A stretch of 64,000 bases of DNA from Calvatia gigantea (taxonomy: Eukaryota; Basidiomycota; Agaricomycetes; Agaricales; Lycoperdaceae). Positions within the stretch are counted from its first letter, which is position 1. Each line of letters starts with the position of its first letter. Positions 33,767 to 45,072 of this stretch are shown piece after piece. The notes under the pieces were generated by a model. It was not told the origin of the DNA. It ran no database searches and saw nothing but the letters and a program-made list of their open reading frames with translations. The position numbers and the translations under genes are program-made. The stretch covers positions 62,001 through 126,000 of the forward strand of contig JACAAK010000007.1 in NCBI GenBank assembly GCA_025093985.1, given 5' to 3'.

Positions 33767-35147
33767 CTAAGGAGGCCCGATAAAGCCAGAGTCGCTCCAG
33801 ATCCGATTCGTGTTGCCGTCCGTACACTGCCAAGTCTGCACCTGGTTCGAATTCACCACGATACCATTCGTCAGGTCCAAACATAGCCCTAGTACATCCA
33901 AGGGTATTAATACTTAAAAACACGTGTATAGGGACAACGCGACGCGAACCTTTGCCTTCAACAGCGAGGTGATTATCAAAGGTGTAATATCAGGCTTGTG
34001 CAGGAAGACCGTCAAAACATTGCCAAATCTTCATTCCAACGCCGTTTCCTAGGGCTTCGGAAGGCATGAGAAATTGTGTGCTGAATTAAGATATGAAGAG
34101 TACATACTAGATCCTGCATCAAGACAGAAGTCTGTCCCGTTTACCCTAACTTTCGTAGGGCCCCGACCGACCACCCATCTCCGTGCACCGGTTCCGTTAC
34201 AATCATAGTTATGCGCAAGGAGTTTCCTCAGCGTTGAATAGGAACTGTATTCGGATAAAAAGGCGGACATACATCTGCACTGGAGTGCCGTTTGCGTAGA
34301 CTGCGCCCCGGACATCGAGATATTCATTAACGTCTGCATCTGGGTGCAAAAACGTCACTGGAACATTGATAAAAGGCCCGAAACCGAAACCAGGACAAAA
34401 CCTGTGCAAGTGAGATTTATGCCAGGTAATCACGGAAGTATGCACCATAGCCTACGTACGTGACCGTATAGCCTGTGTTCTGGTCGGGGCATTCGTACAA
34501 GGGAACATTTGTGGGCACGCCGGGAACAGGAGATGGGAAGGACTCTGGGACCTTTGTAAAGGCGGTGGAACAGGCAACAGAGTCACACCGGGCTTCTCCG
34601 CAGAAACCGCCAGCCTGTCCCATAAATTAACGTATCAGTGTGAACGTTGGCATTCAAGACATGGGTGCATGGGAACAGGTACAGGGAGGGGGGGTGATCA
34701 CTGAGGAGGACTCGATAAGGGGTACAAGACATACCGCGGTCTTGTTGATTGGTGCAATGCTGATCCCAGTATTGAGATGGTTATGTCGATGAGAATGAAG
34801 TAAGTGTTTGTCCACGCAATTAAAGACAGGCCAATAGCACATTATCCAATACATTCATTTTTCATTTCCGGGAATACATACTTCGCGTGAAAACCTGCGG
34901 GTCCGAGATGTGTGCCATCCTCGTTGCCCCCATTGGCGAGGGTATAAATGTACCCGTCGAAAGAGCTGTCCAATTCTCGGGTAATATTGGCACGATCAGC
35001 GACGGTTCCTTGGGATTCGCCATTGATGAAGACTTCAATAGGAGATTCGCAAAGATTGACGATCTCGTAATGATGCGTGGCTGCTGCTCCGAGCACGGAG
35101 AATAGGAGGAAGAAGGTTGCTGTGAACTGCGTCAAGAGTTTTGGCAC
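33767..35147 (-). pseudogene. Secreted ricin-B lectin, copy 2 (broken)
   Basis: Minus-strand relative of copy 4 with all seven exons recognisable: signal and HHYEIVNLCESPIEVFINGE; GGFCGEARCDSVACSTAF; YECPDQNTGYTVTY; EYLDVRGAVYANGTP; YDCNGTGARRW; GNGVGMKIWQCFDGLPAQA; and the final TWQCTDGNTNRIW. Breaks: GTG (35145-35147) where copies 1 and 4 have the start ATG; no acceptor AG before exon 2 and a frame change within it; a TGA replacing the Trp of the QxW motif in exon 6 (near 33990). I infer a dead gene, though an upstream start exon cannot be excluded. Confidence 0.8.
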
Positions 35148-36939
35148 AAACGGCAGGAGGGAGAATAAAAGACCTTTATGAGCGTCCACGCGAGAATCCA
35201 CCGTTGATACCGGTGATATGATTTCGTAGAAACCCAGGAAAAGAAGACACTCCTTAGGCGAACCATGTGCGTAGGGAATCTGATGACATTTGATGTGAAT
35301 AGAAAAGGCCGTTCAACCATGAATGCTGATATAATGAGGGAGATAAGCTGCTTGGGTGAATTGACGAGCCACCTGGCTTATTGTCAAAATATCGTGAGGA
35401 ACCGCAGAAATCGGCAGTGTCAACATCTTCCATCGTCAGAATCTTTCTGGATAGTACGATTATCAACCATCTCCTCGCTACTAAATCCGTTACTGTCGAC
35501 TCCTCCAGGTACCCGACTAGAATATCTACCCAGCAAATTTGAAACGGCTTGGCGGGGGCGGACGTGCATCCATCGAAGGGCGGGAGTACTGAGTTATCTC
35601 GAGCAGGGTCGCCTGAAATACTATCCCTGCCTAGTTTATACCGTGGAAGGCATGATACTAAATCAACATTTTGGCATTGGGAAATATATGACAAGTTGGG
35701 GACACGGCGGGAGTTCCGCACTGTCAATCTACCAGGGGGATGGGGGAAAGGGCGCCTCAAGAAGAGGGGAAGGATGCTTCGAGAAGATAATCTCACATCA
35801 CGGATACCGAGTTTAATGCCACGTTCGTGTGCGAGATACGAGTGCTCAGATCTTAGATCTCAGAAATCGGCAGGTATGGAGTAGGGAAAGGTCAGAGAGC
35901 CTCGAGGGAGAGAAAGGGTCGACAACAGACGTGCTGGGCACCACCGACTACCCGGGCGCCGGGGTGGTCCCCTTCGGAGAGGGAAAACAACAAGTCGTTG
36001 CCACCGAAGAGGCGTCGCAGCTCGACTTCCCAACTGATCCCACCAGCTTTATTCAAGTTTCGACGTGGCATCCCTCGACAGACGTGACGGAGAGTGATTT
36101 CAACACACTCATTGTCACTTTCCCTGCCAACAGCAGATATTCAGATCATACTATCCTGGCGTTGCCTCCAAAATCAAGCCTTCCTTTCCTCGGAGATCAC
36201 GGGAGCGATTTGAATCGGGCTTGTATTGTTCGGGACGTGGTACTTTAGCATATCTTTTGGTATTGTGAGATGACTGCAGGCCGGAGCACTCCCGGGAGTT
36301 CCGCACCGTTGTTGTAGCAGCAGGAGAAAAGGGCATATCGCCGATCAGTGAAGAGACAAGAGAGGCAATATCGTTGTTCACCCGTTGGCCATCCCACAGT
36401 TTCTCCTCCCCTCTTGTGTGTATAGGCCCAGAATTCAATATGTACATAGTCCTGATAACATAGATTATGACCATACAAAGAGCTTCGGTGAGAGCCAGGA
36501 AAAAAATAATTGTCAAGGAAGGGCCCTCATCAGGCCGTCATCTTTGCAATGATTTCTCAGATCTCTTCCGATCACACGAAGATCTTGGCACAAAATCTAT
36601 CGCAAAGATGGAATAAATCCATGTCAATGAACATACCTGCAACTTTTCGATTTGATATGTTGACTTAAGCTCAGAGAATTCGATAATTCAGTGGTTTGGA
36701 AAGCGGATTGCGACAAGCGGTGACAGAAGGTGGCCAACAGCTGAAAAAACAGACTTGCGCTCACCGGAACTGCTCCGATGTGACTGTCTGCGAAGAGAAA
36801 ATATTATAAAATTCATAATCATAAAGTAGAGATATTTGCACATAAATGTACAAGATTTTAAAGTCGGAGACACATAGCAAGGAAGAAATGAGAGGGCAAA
36901 CTTCAGACAAATGGCCAACGGGTTAATCATTATAGTAGT
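35148..36939 (+). other. Intergenic, no supported gene
   Basis: Two overlapping frames of 180-183 codons on opposite strands (35254-35816) and a 139-codon frame at 35829-36248 have no recognisable domain, no ATG in good context and no intron structure. Possibly remains of mobile DNA; left unassigned. Confidence 0.4.
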
Positions 36940-37510
36940 GTAGGGCGTGATCATGTCCGTCGGTCACGAGGCTTCAAGACAGGGATCCAAGAAAGGGGAA
37001 TGGAGTCAGAAAACAACGAGGCGAGAGTGACGGTGTCGGAAACATCGCAGAGACAGTCAGGCGAGAACGGGAGTGGCGAAAGCAGAGAGTGAACGAGAGA
37101 CGATTGACGAGACGTGACTTAGAGAGACCGCGGGAGACGGAGTACCGGCCCGACGATATTTATAGCTACGGACCTAGAGCAATTTCCCCTATACCACCTA
37201 AGTGTCCCAGTTGTGTCGGCGGGCTCTGGAGAGAGGTGGAATGTAACTAAACTTCCGAAACACAACGGATGAAGTGGGATTAAATTGGTTGCACGATACA
37301 GAAGGGGATTTCATAGCGAGAGAGTGGAGTATGTGAGCGCGGACATGATGCGAGTAAGCTGACTGTCCCTTTAGTGCTATCAAAAATTTCTGACATTTGT
37401 ATTCTGCGAATGGGAGAAGAGAGAAAGATATGAAAAAATAGTCGCACGCTAGGCTTAGTGGGATGGGCAAGGTAGATGATGAAAAGTTCAGGTCGTCGGG
37501 ATGACGCACG
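36940..37510 (+). repeat. Dispersed repeat of unknown class, copy 2
   Basis: Shares with 30180-30790 the start (GTCCGTCGGTCACGAGGCTTC), GGGATCCAAGAAAGG, a TTTATA site (about 37160) and later GAAACACAACGGATG. Strongly diverged; class uncertain. Confidence 0.4.
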
Positions 37511-38351
37511 GAACGTTTAGCTGAATCGCCGATGTTCTATTAATGAGCATGAGATGTAAATAAGGTGCCGATTCATGTGCGACAGATCTACGATCTCCAC
37601 ATCGGAGAGGAATAAAATCCTTGGACCAAATATAGAGAAATATATTGATACGCGGACAGCGGGTGCTTTTAATTCTGAAAATGTGGATGAACGGGTAGCC
37701 AAATACTACGCTAGCAGGCTTTGCACTCCTGTAAATGCTCGATCAGTCCAGCGCGGGAGAAAGTAGGTCACAGGCTGAAGCAAGAGTGGCATGGTGGTTA
37801 AGGAGTTAAACCGGACAAGAGATAAAAAAAGTTGGGCAAGATGGCCTGACAGAGCACCTCAGCAAGCTCGAGCTCCGCCCGGTGACTCCTGTTATACCTC
37901 CACACACCGTTGTAACAATGGGGGTACACTTATCCGTAACTCAGCTACCAGCATGCCCAGACTGCCTCTGGGAACTGCGTTAACAAATGGAGAGTGAACG
38001 TTCGGCCGGCCTTTGAGAGCCGACGCTGAACATGAGAAGTGGGTAACACCTGCCTGCCTGCTATGGTGGCCTCCTAGGCACACTTACCCGAATATGGTTT
38101 GAACATGCAGGCCTCGAGTGCAATGCATGGGTATAGATCCAGGTCGGAACTCGACATAGCGTAGTATGGTACTAATATCGTTTTGACCCCAGCGCTATGA
38201 GGCTATACGTACCATGCTATCATACAGGACGGGGGTACTCCCGTACCGTACTCCACGCTGAACCACGTGCATTGCTACGACATTTTGGGCTACTTCCATG
38301 CCGCTTTGCACGTATTAAACCACGAAATTTTTGATATACCGCCCGCAAGCA
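37511..38351 (+). other. Intergenic upstream of decarboxylase C
   Basis: Contains a GGTGGTTAAGGAGTTAAACC stretch (37790s) that faintly recalls a tRNA A box, but no cloverleaf could be drawn. No gene supported. Confidence 0.4.
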
Positions 38352-39727
38352 ATGTCCTGGTTTTTCTCCTCCTTGTCTTCCATTGTCGCATTTGGCTGGA
38401 AAGTGGTTAAATGGCCAAGAACCACTCCAACTCCCAATCCAGTAGCAGGGCGGGTCAACAACGAGAAACAGGAACTGTCCGTGGGGACGTTTCACCCAGT
38501 CGTACAGGAACTCCAGCAGATGATCGAAGACGATCCCGACCTCTACATGGGCTTTCGTCAAATGTTTGAACAAATCCCAGACGATCCCAAGTACGACGTC
38601 GATCCACTCGGTAGACCACAGGTGAGTTGTAGCTCTTTGACACGAAAACAGGTCCCAGCAAACTAAAAGGCCTTTCCTAGATTAAAAATTACTGGGACAT
38701 GCTGAAGATGTTTGACGCACTCCTCGCCTATGCTCCAGAGTTTGGCGGTGGAGCGAATGGGAACCTGGTGCCACTACCCCTCGACGTGAGGATGAACTGG
38801 CCCATGTGCACACCCGCAGGTCTTCGAGTTTTCACGAACCCCAAAGTCAATGCCCAGCTGAAGAAAATCCTTACTGCTTGGGCCGACTTCCTCTCTTCCC
38901 CTGGATCCCGTTACGTCCTCACCGACGGGCCCAATGGTTGGTTTAGTCCTTCCGCCAGGGAGACCTTGTCGAATTTCGAAGAAACCTACGAATGTGACCC
39001 AACCAAGGAGTACTGGGGATTTGCCTGCTGGGACGACTTCTTTACCCGGAAGTTCCGTCCGGGGGTCCGACCTGTCAGTCACCCCGAGGACGATGCCGTC
39101 ATCGCCAGCGCCTGTGAATCCGGGGTCTACAAAATCAGTCACAACGTCCAAGCCATGAGCCCATTCTGGCTCAAAGGCGAACCTTACTCCCTTTATCACA
39201 TGCTCAACCACGACGACCTCTCCAGTCAATTCGTCGGTGGAATTGTATACCAGGCATATCTCAGCGCGTTCAACTACCATCGTTGGCATAGCCCTGTCAG
39301 CGGCACCATAGCCAAGATCGTCCATGTGCCTGGTACATACTGTGCCATTTCACCAGCGATCGGGTTCGAGAGCGATGCAAATCCTGAAGGTATCGCTTCG
39401 GTCGCATCTCAAGGGTTCATAACGAACTTGGCTACACGCGTCCTTATTTTCATTCAGGCCGACCATCCAGGCATTGGTTTGATGTGTTTTATCGGTGTTG
39501 GGATGACCGAGGTCTCGTCGTGCGAGGCTACTGTGGTTGTAGGCCAACGAGTGAGGAAAGGGGATCAGCTTGGGATGTTCCATTATGGAGGGTCGACGCA
39601 CTGTTTAGTGTTTCGTCCTGAGACGAAGATTGTGTTCAGTGACACCGTTTTAGAGTCACTTGAGGGTGGGAAGACGAGCGTTCTACTTAATAGTTGCGTT
39701 GGGTATTTGTCAACCAAATCGGAATGA
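38352..39727 (+). CDS. PsiD-like (phosphatidylserine decarboxylase family) decarboxylase, copy C
   Basis: Two exons, 38352-38621 and 38681-39727 (59-nt intron, GTGAGT...CTAG), 438 aa. Strong match to copy B over the whole length: FHPVVQELQQMIEDDPDLYM, MFEQIPDDPKYDVDPLG, WDDFFTRKFRPGVRP, FNYHRWHSPVSGTI, VSSCEATVVVGQRVRKGD, LGMFHYGGST. The GGS near the C-terminus is the predicted self-cleavage site giving the pyruvoyl cofactor. No stop or frameshift. The short hydrophobic N-terminus (WFFSSLSSIVAFGW) could be a membrane-associating helix. Function: probably amino-acid decarboxylase by analogy with PsiD; substrate unknown. The gene is oriented as copies A and B; the K+ channel gene follows convergently. 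Confidence 0.9.
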
Positions 39728-39905
39728 GTGCCCCCACAAGCGTGTTGCATGTTTTTTTTTCTCGTGTGCTAGAGTAACAATAGATATACCAATGAAAAAC
39801 ATCAATGAAAGAAACCCTCTAAACAGTGGCAATCACGTTATCAACGGGGTATAAAAAAACAAAACCACATATCTAAACATTGATTAACCCCAAACCATAG
39901 CACAA

Positions 39906-41648
39906 CTATCGTGTTCCTCGTTGCGTCTGCTTCCCCTTCCCACTATAATCACTCCCACCCTCACTCTCCCCATCCAAAATCGTCACAAGCCTCTTCAACA
40001 GTTTACCCTGCACCCGCGCCGTCGCGCTGAGATCCGCAATTTGCTTACTCAGCTCCGTCTGATTTTGCGCCAACTTCATATTCGAAAGGTCTCTACGACT
40101 AAACGGTCCATTGGGTATTGGTGAATTAGAGCCGGGGAAGGTAGAAGCAAGAGGGTAAAGTAGGCCTGGGGAGTCACGTGCGGGTGAAGGGACGTGGTAG
40201 TGGTGCTCTTCTTCTACGTCGTCGTCTTCCCCTCGGTGCTGAAAGGGTTGGGAGGGGGGATCGTAAGCAACTTAGGAAAGAAACAAAGTGTCTGTGAACA
40301 ACAGACCTTGCTGCTGGTCATACGTTCCCAGACAAGACTGAATTCGCGACCGAGGACGAAACTTGGGAGAGTAATGAGGAGTAGACCGCATACGAGGATG
40401 GGAAGCGTGATGAGTCGTCCAAGGAATGAACGGGGCGTAATTTCTCCATAACCTACGGTTGTTATGGCTAGGATGTTGTGAATGAAATGTAGAAGTTCCA
40501 TGATGGCTAATGATAACTTACTGACTAGAACGAACCTAGAAAGCTAGCTGAGATGGCGAGATATGACTGAAACTGAGAATACTCACCATGCGGCAGCTGG
40601 AATAGACTGAACACATTTCAGTTAGATTTGAAAAGTCGACAGATTCGGCCACGTACAGTAAATTGACTGGGGTCACCATCCGAATTGATGAACGTTTCTA
40701 GCGTTTCATCCCAGGTTCCGCGTTCCGCAAAGTAGCTGGGAATAATTTGTCAAAACTAAGAACAGATCACTAAATAGATCAACATACAGAAGTGTGCTGA
40801 ACACGGTGAGGATCATGATAACGAAAAAGCCGATGGCTAGGAGGGCATGCTGAGATCTTCGAACAGAGAGATACATAACTTCAATCGTCCTGTGTTGCAA
40901 CTTGTCACGTATGTGGTCAAGCTAATAACATTGAGGTGCTCACATTAGGATTGTGTGGTTATGTCTGAATGGACGGAACACTCTGAGTAACCGGAACATC
41001 CGCAGAATGGAGAACCGGAAGAGAATGGACTAATGTACGGACATGGTTAGAGGGCGCAGAAATATTGAGGTGATCAGCTCACAGTATCTTGTTGGAGCAT
41101 TAGCTCGATATAATAAGGCATAACCGAGAGCAAGTCGATAATGCCATAAAAAGCTGAGCATATGGTATAATGGGCAATGATGAGGGTAGTGGCAAAGAAT
41201 ACGAAAACCAAGACTGACAGAATATCCATCTGAATAAACTCCCCCACGTATTACTCCATGCTATACAGCGCGAAATATATTCCACAGTGAACAACGCGAC
41301 GAAGCTTGTCTCTATCCCGAACCATACTCGGGTGGATATTGAATGAAAAGCAGGGACTGTTTCAAGGACAGTGATGAGCGCAGAGGTGACGATGAGCCCT
41401 GTGCTCATCGCATGTACAAGAAAAGCGGAGGGTGATGATGTAGGTCGTTCCAGGAGGGCGAAGAGACCGCGCTTCCATGATGGGTGAATACTCTCGAGGG
41501 TGGTGTCCTCCCCGAACGATGTTGATTGGGGAAAGAGCTCGTGGACATTAGACGGAGATGGCGGCCTGTATTCTTCGGTAAGAAAGCGAGAGACCTCGGG
41601 ATAATTTGTCCGTAGACGATTGAGCTCTATGGACGAGTTGCGCGACAT
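39906..41648 (-). CDS. Voltage-gated potassium channel (six-transmembrane)
   Basis: Nine exons (41219-41648, 41083-41153, 40944-41029, 40788-40889, 40657-40735, 40587-40606, 40522-40535, 40324-40467, 39906-40270) give an unbroken 436 aa. S1 HAMSTGLIVTSALITVLETV; S2 GIETSFVALFTVEYISRC; S3 FYGIIDLLSVMPYYIELML; S4 with regularly spaced Arg (RFSILRMFRLLRVFRPFRH); S5 ALLAIGFFVIMILTVFSTLL; pore helix and filter AAAWFVLVTITTVGYGE; S6 LPILVCGLLLITLPSFVLG. The TTVGYGE filter marks K+ selectivity. The cytosolic tail is acidic then coiled-coil-like (MKLAQNQTELSKQIADLSA), possibly for tetramer assembly. A 20-nt and a 14-nt micro-exon code for the pore helix. Plasma-membrane K+ conductance by family. Confidence 0.9.
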
Positions 41649-42270
41649 GAGGCCACCGACTCTGACACAACAAGGCACACAAAACTCTGACGGACAGTGC
41701 CGAGGTATTCTCACGCCTACTCAATATTCACATTTCCCGTGCATGCTCTTCGACTGAAAATTCACCAATTTGAAAGGCAGACGTTTCCCGAGAAATTCGT
41801 GTACATCTCTCAATTCGACGTGTGAGGCCGCTCGCGCGGAAATCAGCTACTGAGAACAATAGTAAAAAGGATTGAACATACCCCTCCCCGACTCGGCCCC
41901 CCGCCCAACACGGAGCAAGAAAGTACGACTCCCCGATCAAACCTGCAATCATGTACAAGTGTACATAAATTCCTGTACCTCCTCGGCTTGGTGAGCCAGC
42001 CCCAGACCTGGCGCTGTCCCCCGAAATCTCGACCCTCGTCACAATTTAGCGAACCGTGCGAAGACCGAAAGCGGTAGCATTCGCTCTCCCAATCAACTCA
42101 GGCCCCTAATTTCCACAGAGCGGCCATTTTATCCCGCAAGTTTGATTCTTGCGAGCAGGGTAGAAATACCTCTAAAATTATCATAATAATCTCAAGAGAA
42201 TTGCCGTCACCCGAGGCGCATAAAGAGCCGACATGGCCCCACCTTGACGACCAACATCTTAGCTCTGGAG
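41649..42270 (+). other. Intergenic; 3' part duplicated upstream of lectin copy 4
   Basis: About 42090-42270 matches 46535-46718 (shared GAGCGGCCA-like, CGAGCAGGGTAG, GCCGACATGGCCCCACCTTGAC), showing that the promoter was copied with the lectin gene. The TATA stretch is CATAAAGAG here against CATATAAAAAG in copy 4. Confidence 0.55.
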
Positions 42271-43620
42271 GTGCTCCAATTCCTCAATCACATCGCTGCG
42301 CTCTCCGTTCTCCTGACCTCCGGTCTCGGAGCGGTGGCCATACGCCACTATAAAATAGTCAACAACTGCCCGTCTTCCATTGAATTTGTTATCAAGGGCG
42401 AACCTCAGGGTGCCCTCGCCGCTGGTGTGCGACTACCACGCGTGATTTTGGAAGTTGGTGGAGTGGTTTCTTCTATACCAGTTCTAACGGCGGGGAGAGA
42501 GGTGGTTTGGGCACTACGCGCGCTGGTTTCTTTGGTGAAGCATGTTCTCCTGCCGACGAGCGCTCCGGATATCTTTATCGACTTCTATTTGCACGTTTTT
42601 CCAGGAGAATTATTATTACATCGTTGTTGGTCCGAACCACTTCAACACCGGAGTCAGCATTTCACCGATCAACAAAGCCCCTGTACGCCTTCATCTCCTC
42701 CAAAGTTGTGGTGTACTAGTCGTCTCCTTTCCCCAATTCCCCCATACCCGTAAACCATGTCATTATTAATTTGATAACCTACAACATAGGTTGGTGGCTT
42801 CTGTCTAACAATCCAATGTGACTTCCGTCACCTGTTTCTCCGCTTTCAACTCACCACCAACCTGCTTCCTTTCTCCCATGGTGGCGTCCTTCCAAAAGCT
42901 CCTCTGTACGAATGTCCTGATCAGACCGCGGGATACACGATCACGTACGTTGTTTATGCATGGCATATTTCCCCATCCGTATCATGACCTCATACGCATC
43001 TAGATTCTGCCCAAGCGGCACGTTCCCACCCACCAACCCTTCACGTACCCTCCATCCAAGTGCGAATCCAAATAAATGTCTTGATGTTCGCGGCGCAGTC
43101 TATGCAAATGGCACACCTGTCCAAATGTTAGTCCACCCCCGTACAAAACCCAATCCCCACTCGTATTCTGGACAACGCCCTGTGTAACTTTGACTACAAA
43201 CTGCAAGGGGACTGGAGCGCAACCATGGGTCCTTTCGCGAGGCTCTACGAAAGTCAAGGTCGCCGGGAAGAATTTCTGTCTTGATGCGGGGTCATGTATA
43301 CTCCAAGTGTCCCTCTTGGTATTTCGCGCGTGCTCACCGCAACTCTTAAAGCTCCGAAAAATGGCATAGGAATGAAGATCTGGTAATGTTTTGATAACCT
43401 CCCAGCCCAGCAATAGTTCTACACTGGAGACAATCGTATCGCTCTCGAGGGAAAAGGTACGTCTCCTGCATCGCCTTTCACGCATTGATCTAACGATGAC
43501 ATTCCGGTGATTGTACAGGATTGTGTCTTGACTTGACGAACGGTGTTATCACCAATTCGAATCGACTGTAGACTTGGCAATGTACAAACGGGAATAATAA
43601 TCAGATTTGGAACTGGTAAA
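42271..43620 (+). pseudogene. Secreted ricin-B lectin, copy 3 (broken)
   Basis: Tandem relative of copy 4 with the same seven-exon order (HYKIVNNCPSSIEFVIKGE; NYYYIVVGPNHFNTGVSI; YECPDQTAGYTITY; CLDVRGAVYANGTPVQM; CKGTGAQPW-like; NGIGMKIW; CTNGNNNQIWNW). Breaks: GTG at 42271 in place of the start ATG; a one-base change after ALAAG that shifts the frame of exon 1; a lost acceptor (TAA for TAG, about 43188) before exon 5; and a TAG at about 43570 where copy 4 has Gln before TWQC. Not functional by these criteria. Confidence 0.83.
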
Positions 43621-45072
43621 CCCCGCTGGTTTCAGCCATGGTGATACTTAGTGTCCGGCACTGGACGTTTGCGGTTGTGTCCATACCTGCTGAACCACAG
43701 ACAAAAATTAAACACTGAGTGCCTTCTGTATGTCCGTTCCCCCGTACACACTCTCGTGAACGTTCGTTGAGGCTCTCGTGTTTGAGAACAGCAATTGGTA
43801 ATGGCAACGACTTGGTTTGCCAACGTCGGCTTTAAGGGCAGTGCCACGCTGCTCCACCTGCTTGCAAGTCTTGCAGCACACAAATGGGGATACAAAACAG
43901 ACTCGGCATTGGTTCACCTTTCCTGACTCCAGCCAGAATGGATGACTTCCCGCAGCGTTTGGAATTCTGGATTATATTTCTAAATCACTCGAAGTGGCAG
44001 GAACGTGACTTGCCAGGAAAGCCGGGTGATGGGATCGTATCGGATATCAAAAGAGGGCCATTTCTAAACCTTAATCTAGAGGAGGCCTCCTACCCCAGGA
44101 CCCCCCGAAAATTGGGGGGGACCCCTGATCAAATCTGGATGAGAATTTGGGAGATCTTACAGAGCCCTGTTCAGTTTCTTCGGATAAGAATCGCAAAAAT
44201 TTTCAAAAATTTGTGCGGATAAAAAGCCCAAATCTCGGATCAGGGATCCTCCCTATATTCGGGGGTCCTCCTACCCCCCCCTCCTAGTTGCAGACGCTCG
44301 TTATAAACCCTTTTTTGAGGCTCCGCCATCAATTCTCCATTTGGGTCCTTTATCTTTTGGTTGTGTACGCACTTTCCCCTCTCCAGAATACAATATACGA
44401 CCACTACAGGTCTCCAAACAAGAAGGGCATAATAGTGATCAAGTCAAATTACTGTATCTCTTCGCTAGCTACAACCACTTTGAAAGGATATAAGAGGCTC
44501 ATCAATTTGTGGCGTGAAGTTTGCCATGGCCTCAGCGGTTTGGATTTCTTGCAGTAGTTCGGCTGATTTTTCGGCACTAAGTGCCATTAAGGTTTGGAAA
44601 TTGGATCTAGAATTCTAATTCCTACGGAAATCATCCAATCACCCGCCATCCGTTCCCAAATAAACAAGGTCCCCCTATTGACGGTAGCCACTCCACCCAA
44701 CAATATCGGCGCAACACTGATTAGTCAGGAGCATAAGTACGGAGGCTCTGAAAATTTATCAAGCCTTAAGGGTTGGTGTATGCTACCTGACTGTAACCTC
44801 AACCTGAAGCTATTTGACTTTGGCGTGGCGCCAGGTGCCCCCCTGCCTGAAAAGCTAGCGATACATAGCACTAATCCAGAGATTATTCTACCTCCAAGCG
44901 GTTAGTTTGGTGTCCTTTTGCAGCTGTGCTGTTGTGCGGTAACACATCATTTTTTCAATTTTGATCGAGCCCGAAACCTCATCACTCCCTTTGCTTCCCA
45001 GCATATATTTATTCGATGGTCGACGAAAGCCACACCCAAAGTACGTGTCCAGCGCTGTGTTCACCAGTGAAC
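43621..45072 (+). other. Intergenic, includes extra 0.8 kb not present in the second module copy
   Basis: Parts (about 43700-43820 and 44800-45000) match 48170-48270 and 48430-48640 downstream of copy 4. The block around 43.9-44.75 kb is unique to this copy and contains the inverted-repeat element at 44088. Confidence 0.5.
44088..44280 (+). mobile_element. Possible MITE (small inverted-repeat element)
   Basis: About 190 bp. The left arm (TACCCCAGGACCCCCCGAAA, then ACCCCTGATC at 44121-44130) and the right arm (GATCAGGGATCCTCCCTATA, then CGGGGGTCCTCCTACCCC) are imperfect inverses over some 35-40 bases. The interior is non-coding. No clear target duplication was found, so it may instead be a simple hairpin-forming segment. 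Confidence 0.45.

Noticed and set aside
33546..33923. 125-codon minus-strand frame resembling a protein
   Set aside because: Out-of-frame reading of the last exon of lectin copy 2 (the proper frame reads LDLTNGIV...TWQC) running into the decarboxylase relic.
35254..35816. Overlapping 180- and 183-codon frames on both strands
   Set aside because: No domain, no intron structure, no good start; both strands open by chance.
37785..37860. Possible tRNA-like element (GGTGGTTAAGGAGTTAAACC)
   Set aside because: No matching acceptor stem or T arm could be drawn.
27871..39727. Psilocybin biosynthesis cluster
   Set aside because: Only PsiD-like decarboxylases are present; no P450, kinase, methyltransferase or transporter partner genes occur in the window.
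41728..42042. 104-codon minus-strand frame upstream of the K+ channel
   Set aside because: Lies in the channel's promoter/5' leader and has no domain or family resemblance.
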